From contig WFMY01000114.1 of assembly GCA_015488855.1 (NCBI GenBank), positions 1-6,361 on the forward strand: DNA of 6,361 nt, given 5' to 3'. Within the stretch, counting starts at the first letter, position 1. Every line of letters starts with the position of its first letter. This document shows, piece by piece, positions 1-5,435 of the stretch. The stretch comes from Helicobacteraceae bacterium. GTDB lineage: Bacteria > Campylobacterota > Campylobacteria > Campylobacterales > Sulfurimonadaceae. The notes under the pieces were generated by a model, which saw only the letters and a program-made list of their open reading frames with translations, made no database searches and was not told the origin of the DNA. Made by a program: the position numbers and the translations under genes.

Positions 1-113
1 CCAAAAGGAAGTTCATGAGGAACTTTGTGTGAGATAAGACCGTTCAGGTAGGCACGAAGCACTGCCCCTACGAATCCACCACTACCTATGGCTAGGATTG
101 TTGATAAGCTCAT
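1..113 (-). CDS. crcB: Fluoride ion channel CrcB/Fluc, N-terminal part only (cut by window edge)
   Basis: The first 37 codons of a frame start at the ATG at 113-111 and run off the left edge. The peptide begins MSLSTILAIGSGGFVGAVLR and reaches PHELPFG. The GGFVGAVLRAYL segment and the P-x-G that normally leads into GTLxVN are the N-terminal signature of CrcB/Fluc, a small dual-topology inner-membrane channel that exports fluoride. It overlaps the 3' end of plsC by 32 nt in another frame. An in-frame ATG two codons upstream (119-117) is possible, but AAAAGG at 128-123 is better spaced for the ATG at 113. The position after plsC matches the campylobacterotal gene order I recall (Cj0517 in C. 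jejuni). No fluoride riboswitch is visible ahead of it, so expression probably depends on the upstream operon. The four-helix body lies outside the window, so integrity cannot be judged. Confidence 0.85.
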   Translation of the reverse strand, partial: MSLSTILAIGSGGFVGAVLRAYLNGLISHKVPHELPF

Positions 114-780
114 CGTCATATACCTTTTGCATTTTTATTCTGAGTTCCTTGAGCCACTCAGGATTTTTTTTATCAGCTATAAAAGACTCAAGGAAGATAA
201 TTTTTATGCGTCCTGGTTTATAGTAGAATTTTTTTATATTGTAGTATTTGGCTGTTTGCATAAGCACTACGGGCTGTACTCTAAGTTGGTACTTGTCAGC
301 AATGATTTTTGCACCAGATTTGAAGGGGAGCATCTTACCTTTAGTGGAGCGAGTACCCTCTGGAAATATTGTGATAGTTTTACCTAAAGAGAGCCTATGC
401 TTTACATCTTTTAAGAGAGTGATGAGGGAGGTTTTACTCTCTCTTGCAACAGGAATATCCTGAGGTAATTTCAGAGAAAGTCCAAAAAAAGGTATATCAA
501 AAAGTTCTTTTTTTGCTACCCAAGCAAGATTTTTTTTCGACATAGTCTCCATAACAATAATATCAAGGTCACTTTGATGATTCATGAGTAACATCTGTGT
601 TTGTGGATGCTCTTTGCCCTCAACTTTTGTAGATAAAAAAAGACTAAGTCGTATAAACCAAGAAGAGATTTTTGGTCCATAAGGCTCTGGAACTAAATGA
701 AAGATAAAGATAGACAAAGTAAGTCCTAGAAAGATAAATAGAGTCGCTATAAACCAACTAATATGAGCAAAGATTTTCAT
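82..780 (-). CDS. plsC: 1-acyl-sn-glycerol-3-phosphate acyltransferase (PlsC/LPLAT family)
   Basis: This 232-residue protein has the length and motifs of PlsC, which acylates lysophosphatidic acid to phosphatidic acid at the inner membrane. A hydrophobic N-terminal segment lies at about residues 7-30. Motif I is NHQSDLD, with the HX4D catalytic pair at H68 and D73. The motif II region has the acidic/arginine segment QDIPVARES (107-115). Motif III is FPEGTRS (139-145), and a hydrophobic motif IV-like VQPVVLM lies at 168-174. All catalytic residues are present. The ATG at 780-778 lies inside the last codons of the upstream unknown gene (23-nt overlap). AGGATGGA, 6-13 nt before the ATG, supplies a ribosome site. 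The 3' end overlaps crcB, so translation of the three genes is probably coupled. The family assignment is solid. Acyl-chain and acyl-donor preference cannot be read from sequence. Confidence 0.93.
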   Translation of the reverse strand: MKIFAHISWFIATLFIFLGLTLSIFIFHLVPEPYGPKISSWFIRLSLFLSTKVEGKEHPQTQMLLMNHQSDLDIIVMETMSKKNLAWVAKKELFDIPFFGLSLKLPQDIPVARESKTSLITLLKDVKHRLSLGKTITIFPEGTRSTKGKMLPFKSGAKIIADKYQLRVQPVVLMQTAKYYNIKKFYYKPGRIKIIFLESFIADKKNPEWLKELRIKMQKVYDDELINNPSHR

Positions 781-1894
781 GTTTTATCCATCCTATTTTG
801 TTGTCTTGAAGTTTGACTTTCGTATAGTTTTTGATGCTACCCTCTTTCATAAGGTAGGTGACACCTTGTGTCGTTTGAAATATTGTTCCATTTTTTACAG
901 GCAGCAGATAGATGTTTGTGTCTGGTCTGATACAAACTTCTGTTGAGGGTGTATAGGTGTAGATTGCATAAGCTATTGGGAGGATGAGTAAAAATGTATA
1001 GATATACTTTCTACTCCAAACAATAATCATCAAGAGAATAAGTGCAACTGCAATAGCTACAAGCATCTTTAATTTTTCTCGAGATTGATCTTTTGGTTTG
1101 AGATCAGTTTGAGTTGTAACACTATCATCATTGACAACAATAGGAATCTTTATTGTTTGAAACTTGTTGTCGAGTAGATTAAAGTAGGAAAATTTAAAAT
1201 TTTCTATCTCTTTTTGGATGATAATAAAATAGATGATTCTTGATTCTTCGATATCATTTGTAAGAGATTCAACTCCTTGTTTAAAAACATTTTGTAGATG
1301 AAAAGCAGAGATGTCTGAGTTATGTGCAGTTGCAACAAAAACTACTATATTGTGGTTGGAATCATAACTTGTTGTTTTGTATTCTTCAAGCTCAAAAGAG
1401 TCTGCAATTATATTTGAAAAGTTTTTACGAGGGTTGAGTGCAACAACATTTATATTTTTTCCCTTTAAAGTAGTAGGACGATGCTCTGTTCCATCAAAAC
1501 TGACAATGTATGCTTTAAAATCTGGTAATCTAGCTCCAGTTGATTGTGCTAAAAAATGAAAAGTATCATAGTAAAACTTCCCTTTTTCTTGTCGAAATGG
1601 TATCTCATTTAAAATTTTAACACCACGAGCATTTTCAAAAATATAGTTGAGTTCATAAAAGTCACTTTCTGTGGAAAGAACGCGTAGCGTTACACTAAAT
1701 ATCTCTCCTTTGATGATTCGTTTAGGCACATCTTGATAGTGCATGTATAGTATTTTTACATTAGCTACAGGGTTGATAGTTTTATTTGTCTCGTTGTTAT
1801 CACCAAGATAGGAGTTAAAGCCTGTTTGGGAGGTAGTATTATTTTGTGCTAAGAGTATAAATGAAAAGAAAAAGAAACTAAGAAGAATTTTCAT
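758..1894 (-). CDS. Conserved envelope protein of unknown function; signal peptide, periplasmic domain, two membrane helices, SH3-like tail
   Basis: I do not recognise a named family for this 378-residue protein. Residues 1-16 form a signal peptide (MKILL then a Phe/Leu core ending LLAQ) without a lipobox cysteine. Residues 17-275 look like a secreted domain rich in beta strands; the stretch around 47-155 resembles Ig-like domains such as those in BatD proteins, which is only an impression. Two membrane helices follow at about 277-293 and 297-314, separated by SRKY. The C-terminal 60 residues (V-C-I-R-P at 320-324, later GWIKHENLC) resemble a bacterial SH3 domain and should return to the periplasm. 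C321 and C376 are the only cysteines and could form a disulfide. Its start shares one nucleotide with the purQ stop (TAATG), with GGAAG just upstream, and its 3' end overlaps plsC by 23 nt. By position it corresponds to Cj0515 of C. jejuni, annotated as I recall only as a putative periplasmic protein. Confidence 0.85.
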   Translation of the reverse strand: MKILLSFFFFSFILLAQNNTTSQTGFNSYLGDNNETNKTINPVANVKILYMHYQDVPKRIIKGEIFSVTLRVLSTESDFYELNYIFENARGVKILNEIPFRQEKGKFYYDTFHFLAQSTGARLPDFKAYIVSFDGTEHRPTTLKGKNINVVALNPRKNFSNIIADSFELEEYKTTSYDSNHNIVVFVATAHNSDISAFHLQNVFKQGVESLTNDIEESRIIYFIIIQKEIENFKFSYFNLLDNKFQTIKIPIVVNDDSVTTQTDLKPKDQSREKLKMLVAIAVALILLMIIVWSRKYIYTFLLILPIAYAIYTYTPSTEVCIRPDTNIYLLPVKNGTIFQTTQGVTYLMKEGSIKNYTKVKLQDNKIGWIKHENLCSY

Positions 1895-2583
1895 TACGCT
1901 TCCATAAATCCTTGAAGCATTTTGACTCCATCATTACTCCCAAGCAGTGTTTCCATCGCTCTCTCTGGATGTGGCATGAGACCAAAAATATTTTTCTCTT
2001 TGTTGCATACACCTGCGATAGACTCTACGCTTCCATTAGGATTTTGAATCTCACCATTTTTATCTGTATATTTTAAAAGAATTTGATTGTTATTTTTTAG
2101 TTCTTTGAGTCCCTTTTGATCTATGAAGTAGTTGCCATCGTGATGCGCTATGGGGATGTGAATGACAGAGTCATTTGCTAGTTTTTCTAAAAAAACATTG
2201 TCATTATTGACTACTCTGAGATGATGATGTTTTGATATAAAATGAAGTGATTCATTTCTTTTAAGTGCACCTGGAAGTAAGCCAGCTTCAGTTAAAACCT
2301 GAAAACCATTACAGATACCAAGAACTTTTCCACCTTCACTTGCATAGTGCGTTACAGCTTTCATAACTGGAGCAAATTTTGCAATAGCACCACTTCTGAG
2401 ATAATCACCGTAAGAGAATCCACCAGCAATTACTAGGAGATTTGTGTCTTTTGGTAGAGATTCGGATTTATGCCAGATGATTTCAGTTGTAGCACCTAAC
2501 TCTTCAAATGCGTGTTGTGTGTCATACTCACAGTTAGTTCCAGGAAACTGAAGTATAGTGACCTTTATATTTGGTTTTTGCAT
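1894..2583 (-). CDS. purQ: Phosphoribosylformylglycinamidine synthase, glutaminase subunit PurQ
   Basis: This 229-residue class I glutamine amidotransferase releases ammonia from glutamine for FGAM synthase, the fourth step of de novo purine synthesis, in the cytoplasm. The N-terminus VTILQFPGTNCEYD is typical of PurQ. The nucleophile elbow GICNGFQ places the catalytic cysteine at C91. The remaining triad is in MPHPERA (H205, E207). Length fits the stand-alone form, which works with PurS and the small PurL rather than as the C-terminal domain of a large PurL; purL is not in the window. The ATG overlaps the purS stop by one nucleotide (TAATG) and has only a weak GAG upstream, so translation probably depends on reinitiation after purS. 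Its own stop overlaps the start of the next gene in the same way. No missing residues or disruptions are seen. Confidence 0.97.
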   Translation of the reverse strand: MQKPNIKVTILQFPGTNCEYDTQHAFEELGATTEIIWHKSESLPKDTNLLVIAGGFSYGDYLRSGAIAKFAPVMKAVTHYASEGGKVLGICNGFQVLTEAGLLPGALKRNESLHFISKHHHLRVVNNDNVFLEKLANDSVIHIPIAHHDGNYFIDQKGLKELKNNNQILLKYTDKNGEIQNPNGSVESIAGVCNKEKNIFGLMPHPERAMETLLGSNDGVKMLQGFMEA

Positions 2584-2822
2584 TAGACTAACTCTATCTC
2601 ATAATCTTCGATAACAGTATTTGCTAAGAGTTCTTCACACATCTTTGTTACATCTAACATAGCCTGAGCTTTATCCGCAGTATCAAGTTTTAAGATGATT
2701 TGTTTTGCAACTCTTACATCTTCTACTCCATCAAAATTCAAAGAATTAAGTGCATGATGCACAGCTTTTCCTTGAGAGTCTAGCACGCCTGCTTTGAGTG
2801 ATATGTTTACGATTGCTTTCAT
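2583..2822 (-). CDS. purS: Phosphoribosylformylglycinamidine synthase subunit PurS
   Basis: PurS is the small structural subunit that bridges PurL and PurQ and helps pass ammonia between them. The 79-residue product begins MKAIVNISLKAGVLDSQGKA, matching the family pattern of a beta strand, then a K-x-G-V-x-D-x-Q-G-x-A segment, then an AVHHAL helix. VEDVRVAKQIILKLD and the acidic end EDYEIELV are also typical. Length is normal. It begins three bases after the purC stop, and the junction reads TAA-TAG-ATG, so purC is followed by a second in-frame stop. AGGA with nine bases before the ATG is an adequate ribosome site. The stop overlaps the purQ start by one base, favouring equimolar synthesis of the two subunits. 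The order purC-purS-purQ is the usual one in Campylobacterota. Confidence 0.96.
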   Translation of the reverse strand: MKAIVNISLKAGVLDSQGKAVHHALNSLNFDGVEDVRVAKQIILKLDTADKAQAMLDVTKMCEELLANTVIEDYEIELV

Positions 2823-2825
2823 CTA

Positions 2826-3539
2826 TTATTTTCCTAAAATTCTATTTAAAACTTCTTCATAAGCTACTGTGAGCCCACCTAGACCTTGACGGAATCTATC
2901 TTTATCCATCTTCTCTCCACTCTCTATATCCCAAAAACGACAGTTGTCAGGAGAGATTTCATCTATTAAAATGATATTACCTGTAGAATCTTTACCAAAC
3001 TCTAATTTAAAGTCAACAAGATTGAGACCTTTTTGTGCAAAGTAAGGTTTTAAAATGTCATTGACTTGTCTTGCCATTCTGCGAAGCTTGTCTAGCTCAT
3101 CTTGATGCTCTACCAACTCTAAAATAAGAGCATGTTGGTCATTGAGCTTAGGGTCACCCAAGTCATCATTTTTGTAGTCAAATTCAACAAGAGTAAATGG
3201 AAGTACCTTCCCATCTTCAATGCCGAGATTACGAGTCAATGAACCAGTTGCAATATTGCGAACAATCACTTCTATGAGGATAACATCTACTTTCTTATGA
3301 AGCATGTGGTTGTCATCTATCATCTTTACGAAGTGCGTTGGGATGCCATTTGCTTCGAGAAGTTTAAAAAGTTCAGTTGAGATTTTATTATTGAGAGCAC
3401 CCTTCCCAGATTCACTTGATCTCTTTTCACCATTAAAAGCCGTCAAGTCATCTTTAAATTCTGAGATAATTAAGTTGTCATCATCTGTGAGAAAAAGCTT
3501 TTTTGCTTTACCCTCATACAATAATTCTTGTTTTTGCAT
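2826..3539 (-). CDS. purC: Phosphoribosylaminoimidazole-succinocarboxamide synthase (SAICAR synthetase)
   Basis: PurC joins aspartate to CAIR with ATP to give SAICAR in de novo purine synthesis. The 237-residue protein has the usual bacterial length. Visible signatures are the ATP-binding start LYEGKAKKLF (7-16), the S-x-x-S-G-K-G region at 42-47, EVIVRNIATGSL (90-101), VDFKLEFG (175-182) and the metal/nucleotide segment IDEISPDNCRFWD (192-204). All appear intact. Its ATG lies one base after the protease stop (TAA-G-ATG), and its ribosome site AAAAGGGA lies inside the end of the protease gene. There is no space for a separate promoter, riboswitch or purine operator between them, so purC is probably co-transcribed with the protease, unless a promoter lies inside the protease gene. 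Confidence 0.97.
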   Translation of the reverse strand: MQKQELLYEGKAKKLFLTDDDNLIISEFKDDLTAFNGEKRSSESGKGALNNKISTELFKLLEANGIPTHFVKMIDDNHMLHKKVDVILIEVIVRNIATGSLTRNLGIEDGKVLPFTLVEFDYKNDDLGDPKLNDQHALILELVEHQDELDKLRRMARQVNDILKPYFAQKGLNLVDFKLEFGKDSTGNIILIDEISPDNCRFWDIESGEKMDKDRFRQGLGGLTVAYEEVLNRILGK

Positions 3540-3540
3540 C

Positions 3541-4866
3541 TTAGTTCCCTTTTGTGATTATAAGCGCTTTAATAATGTCGACACCCTCTTTAAGTTGAAT
3601 ATCTTTATCAAGCATTTTTGGGGAGATAATATTTTTGTCTTCTTTTTTCTTTTTCTTCTGTTCTTTTGTATCTTTTGTAGTATCAACTTTTTTGAGTTCC
3701 TCTTTAAGGTGCTGTTTTAAATCGGCTTCTTTGATAGAAAATGCATTTTCATGAGTTTTTATACTTCCAGGCAATACTTTTATGTCAGGAGTGACACCAA
3801 CAGCTTGGATAGTTCTTCCACTTGGAAGATAATATCTTGCAATTGTAAGCTTGATAGCCTCAGTTTTTGTAATAGGAAGGACAACTTGAACACTTCCTTT
3901 TCCAAAAGTTTTTTCTCCTACGAGAACTGCTCGTTTATGGTCTTGAAGCGCACCACTTACAATCTCACTTGCACTTGCACTTCCTCCATTGACAAGCACT
4001 ACTAAGGGAACGCTTGTGATAGTTGTTGACTTACTAGCATTATAGACCTGATCATCTTTCTTCCTACGCCCTTTTTGAGATACAATTTTCCCTTTACTCA
4101 CAAAGAGGTCAACTAAGTCAACAGCTTGGTCTAGTAAACCACCTGGGTTGTTTCTGAGGTCTAAAATGATACCTTTAGCTGTACTTTTGTATTTTTTTAT
4201 AGCTTTTATAACACCTTTGGCAACTTTCTTATCAAAAGAAGCAACCCGTATATAAAGGATGTCATCGCCAATAGTTTTCGCATAAACAGATTGGATAGTT
4301 ATAATACCACGAACTATATTCATAACAAGTGGTTTAGCCTCACCCTCTCTTACGATAGTGATGTTAATAGGGTCTCCAACTTTGCCACGCATGATAGATA
4401 CTGCTTCATCTATTGTCATGTTGAGCGTTGATTTATCATTGATTTTTAAGATAATATCTCCAGCCTTGAGACCAGCTTTATCTGCAGGTGTACCATCCAA
4501 AGGAGCGATAACCGTAAGAGCACCATCACGGATACCTACGGTGATACCAAGTCCACCAAACTCACCGCTTGTTTGAACCTTGAGATTTTTATAATCTTTT
4601 TGAGTTAAAAAATTAGAGTGTGCATCAAGGTTTTGCATCATACCTTTAAGTGCTTTATCTATAAGTGTTTCAATACTAATATCATCTACATCATATTGTT
4701 CTACGATACTGATTACTTTTGTGAACTTTGCCAAAGCCTGAAGCCTTGAAGTTTCTTTTTCCTTATAACTTGACTCTTTTTTTGCTGCTAATGTTGTTGT
4801 AAACATAAGTGAAAATATAAGTCCTACAGAGATAAAGCCTAGTGTGATAAATTTTTTGTTTTTCAT
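3541..4866 (-). CDS. ctpA: Carboxy-terminal processing protease, S41 family, periplasmic (CtpA/Prc type)
   Basis: This secreted S41 serine protease cuts proteins near their C-termini in the periplasm. From the ATG at 4866-4864 it is 441 residues long. A signal peptide or membrane anchor covers about 1-28 (MKNKK, then a hydrophobic core to TTLAA). A helical N-terminal part follows, then a PDZ domain at about 97-176 with the GGLGITV ligand-binding loop and AGLKAGDIILKIN. The protease core includes LDLRNNPGGLL (235-245) and the catalytic SASASEI. By family spacing the nucleophile is S298, the lysine K323 in TFGKG, and Q327 completes the Ser/Lys/Gln triad. A lysine-rich low-complexity stretch lies at about 398-412. 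A longer frame starts at 4905, but AGGA sits correctly before 4866 and the predicted -10 box (4895-4900) lies inside that extension. It heads the operon. The substrate is unknown. Confidence 0.94.
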   Translation of the reverse strand: MKNKKFITLGFISVGLIFSLMFTTTLAAKKESSYKEKETSRLQALAKFTKVISIVEQYDVDDISIETLIDKALKGMMQNLDAHSNFLTQKDYKNLKVQTSGEFGGLGITVGIRDGALTVIAPLDGTPADKAGLKAGDIILKINDKSTLNMTIDEAVSIMRGKVGDPINITIVREGEAKPLVMNIVRGIITIQSVYAKTIGDDILYIRVASFDKKVAKGVIKAIKKYKSTAKGIILDLRNNPGGLLDQAVDLVDLFVSKGKIVSQKGRRKKDDQVYNASKSTTITSVPLVVLVNGGSASASEIVSGALQDHKRAVLVGEKTFGKGSVQVVLPITKTEAIKLTIARYYLPSGRTIQAVGVTPDIKVLPGSIKTHENAFSIKEADLKQHLKEELKKVDTTKDTKEQKKKKKEDKNIISPKMLDKDIQLKEGVDIIKALIITKGN

Positions 4867-4871
4867 GGGGT

Positions 4872-4875
4872 TCCT
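4872..4875 (-). promoter_or_regulatory. Ribosome binding site fixing the protease start at 4866
   Basis: On the minus strand AGGA is followed by five bases (ACCCC) and then the ATG at 4866-4864. The resulting protein starts directly with a proper signal peptide. A longer frame from 4905 would add 13 residues that interrupt the signal-peptide pattern, and I see no good ribosome site ahead of it. Confidence 0.75.
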
Positions 4876-4894
4876 ATCATAATTTAAAAAAGAT

Positions 4895-4900
4895 ATTATA
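4895..4900 (-). promoter_or_regulatory. Predicted -10 box of the ctpA-purCSQ-plsC-crcB operon
   Basis: The minus strand reads TTTTTTGACTATAATATCT, with a perfect TATAAT. A start of transcription about seven bases downstream, near 4888, would give a leader of roughly 22 nt before the ATG at 4866. No convincing -35 hexamer is seen 16-18 nt upstream. Epsilonproteobacterial vegetative promoters commonly lack one and have T-rich upstream DNA instead, which is present here (a run of six T). Confidence 0.6.
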
Positions 4901-4953
4901 GTCAAAAAATGATTAATAAGGTATTAGACAATATAAGATTTAACTTCTTTGAC

Positions 4954-4959
4954 TATAAT
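4954..4959 (+). promoter_or_regulatory. Predicted -10 box of the hemerythrin/membrane protein operon
   Basis: TATAAT lies at 4954-4959 in the context TTTGACTATAATGG. Transcription from about 4966 would give a leader of about 23 nt to the ATG at 4989. A second perfect TATAAT lies ten bases downstream at 4964-4969. It would start transcription around 4976, on top of the ribosome site, so the first box is preferred. No good -35 hexamer is seen at normal spacing. Confidence 0.55.
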
Positions 4960-4975
4960 GGCATATAATTTTTAG

Positions 4976-4991
4976 AAGGTAGTATGTAATG
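4976..4991 (+). promoter_or_regulatory. Translation start region of the hemerythrin gene, with a preceding start-stop AUG-UAA
   Basis: AAGG at 4976-4979 is followed by two ATG triplets. The ATG at 4984-4986 is immediately followed by TAA, so it encodes only Met-stop. The ATG at 4989-4991 overlaps that TAA by one base and opens the hemerythrin frame. Distance from AAGG is four bases to the first and nine to the second, so the second is the real start. The first could still capture ribosomes. Confidence 0.6.
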
Positions 4992-5429
4992 AAGACAATA
5001 AAAGAATATTTAACGAATGACCATAGACGCTGTGATGAGATTTTTGCTTCGATGGAAGATGCAGCCAATAACTCTCTTAAAGATGCAAAGTCAATAACGC
5101 AAGAGTTTGTCGAAGCAAGTGAACACCATTTTCAGATGGAAGAGCGTGTAATGTTTGCAGAGTTTGAGCAAAAAACAGGGATGACAGAAGGTCCAACAGC
5201 TATGATGCGTCAGGAGCATATGCAGATGAGAGCTCTTATGAAACAGTTAATGGACTCTCTTGAATCTGGCGATAAAGATAAGTTTTTTGGTCTAAGTGAA
5301 ACACTGATGATTTTACTACAACAGCACAACATGAAAGAAGAACAGATGCTCTATACCATGGCACAACAACATCTCAGTGCAGACTCAGATAGAATTATAG
5401 CTATGATGGACTCTATGATTGTTGAGTAA
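4989..5429 (+). CDS. Hemerythrin-like (HHE domain) protein, methionine-rich
   Basis: This 146-residue soluble protein is predicted to fold as a four-helix bundle with a di-iron site. The candidate ligands follow the order H, HxxxE, H, HxxxE: H12 in NDHRRCD, H47 to E51 in HHFQME, H77 in RQEH, and H113 to E117 in QQHNMKEE. Neighbouring H46, E52 and E118 could substitute. There is no signal peptide or membrane segment, so it should be cytoplasmic, and no second domain. Proteins of this family bind O2, sense O2 or NO, store iron, or help repair iron centres; the sequence does not decide between these. Eighteen of 146 residues are methionine, and C15 lies three residues after the first ligand. The next gene starts six bases after its stop, so the two are probably co-transcribed. 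The start follows AAGG by nine bases. Confidence 0.88.
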   Translation: MKTIKEYLTNDHRRCDEIFASMEDAANNSLKDAKSITQEFVEASEHHFQMEERVMFAEFEQKTGMTEGPTAMMRQEHMQMRALMKQLMDSLESGDKDKFFGLSETLMILLQQHNMKEEQMLYTMAQQHLSADSDRIIAMMDSMIVE

Positions 5430-5435
5430 AGATTT

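Larger units (their letters stand above)
4895..4959. repeat. 12-nt inverted repeat containing both divergent -10 boxes
   Basis: TTTGACTATAAT occurs exactly on the minus strand at 4906-4895 and on the plus strand at 4948-4959. The match extends to 14 of 15 if three upstream bases are added. The arms are separated by 41 bp and point outward toward ctpA and the hemerythrin gene. The repeat may reflect only a shared promoter consensus, but the TTTGAC part is not a normal extension of a -10 box. It could also be a shared regulatory element. Confidence 0.6.

Noticed and set aside
88..463. Two overlapping plus-strand frames opposite plsC
   Set aside because: plsC carries complete catalytic motifs on the other strand. 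These frames have no ribosome site or recognisable product.
3520..3560. Purine riboswitch or independent purine promoter ahead of purC
   Set aside because: Only one base separates the protease stop from the purC ATG, so there is no leader to hold one; the upstream bases are coding.
3304..3720. Open plus-strand frame of 138 codons opposite purC and the end of ctpA
   Set aside because: It lies antisense to two confidently identified genes and encodes a low-complexity Phe-rich peptide from the reverse of the Lys-rich tail. I see no family resemblance.
4914..4926. TAATA-AGG-TATTA small palindrome in the intergenic region
   Set aside because: Five-base AT-only arms are expected by chance in DNA this AT-rich, and it is not centred between the two promoter elements.
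4940..4953. Possible Crp/FNR-type site (TTAAC-N4-TTGAC) before the hemerythrin gene
   Set aside because: The left half resembles the NssR half-site TTAAC, but the right half is not its inverse (GTTAA expected), so the dyad needed by these regulators is absent.
4867..4988. Small RNA gene or terminator in the divergent intergenic region
   Set aside because: The 122 nt is accounted for by two promoters and two ribosome sites. No GC-rich stem followed by a T run was found.
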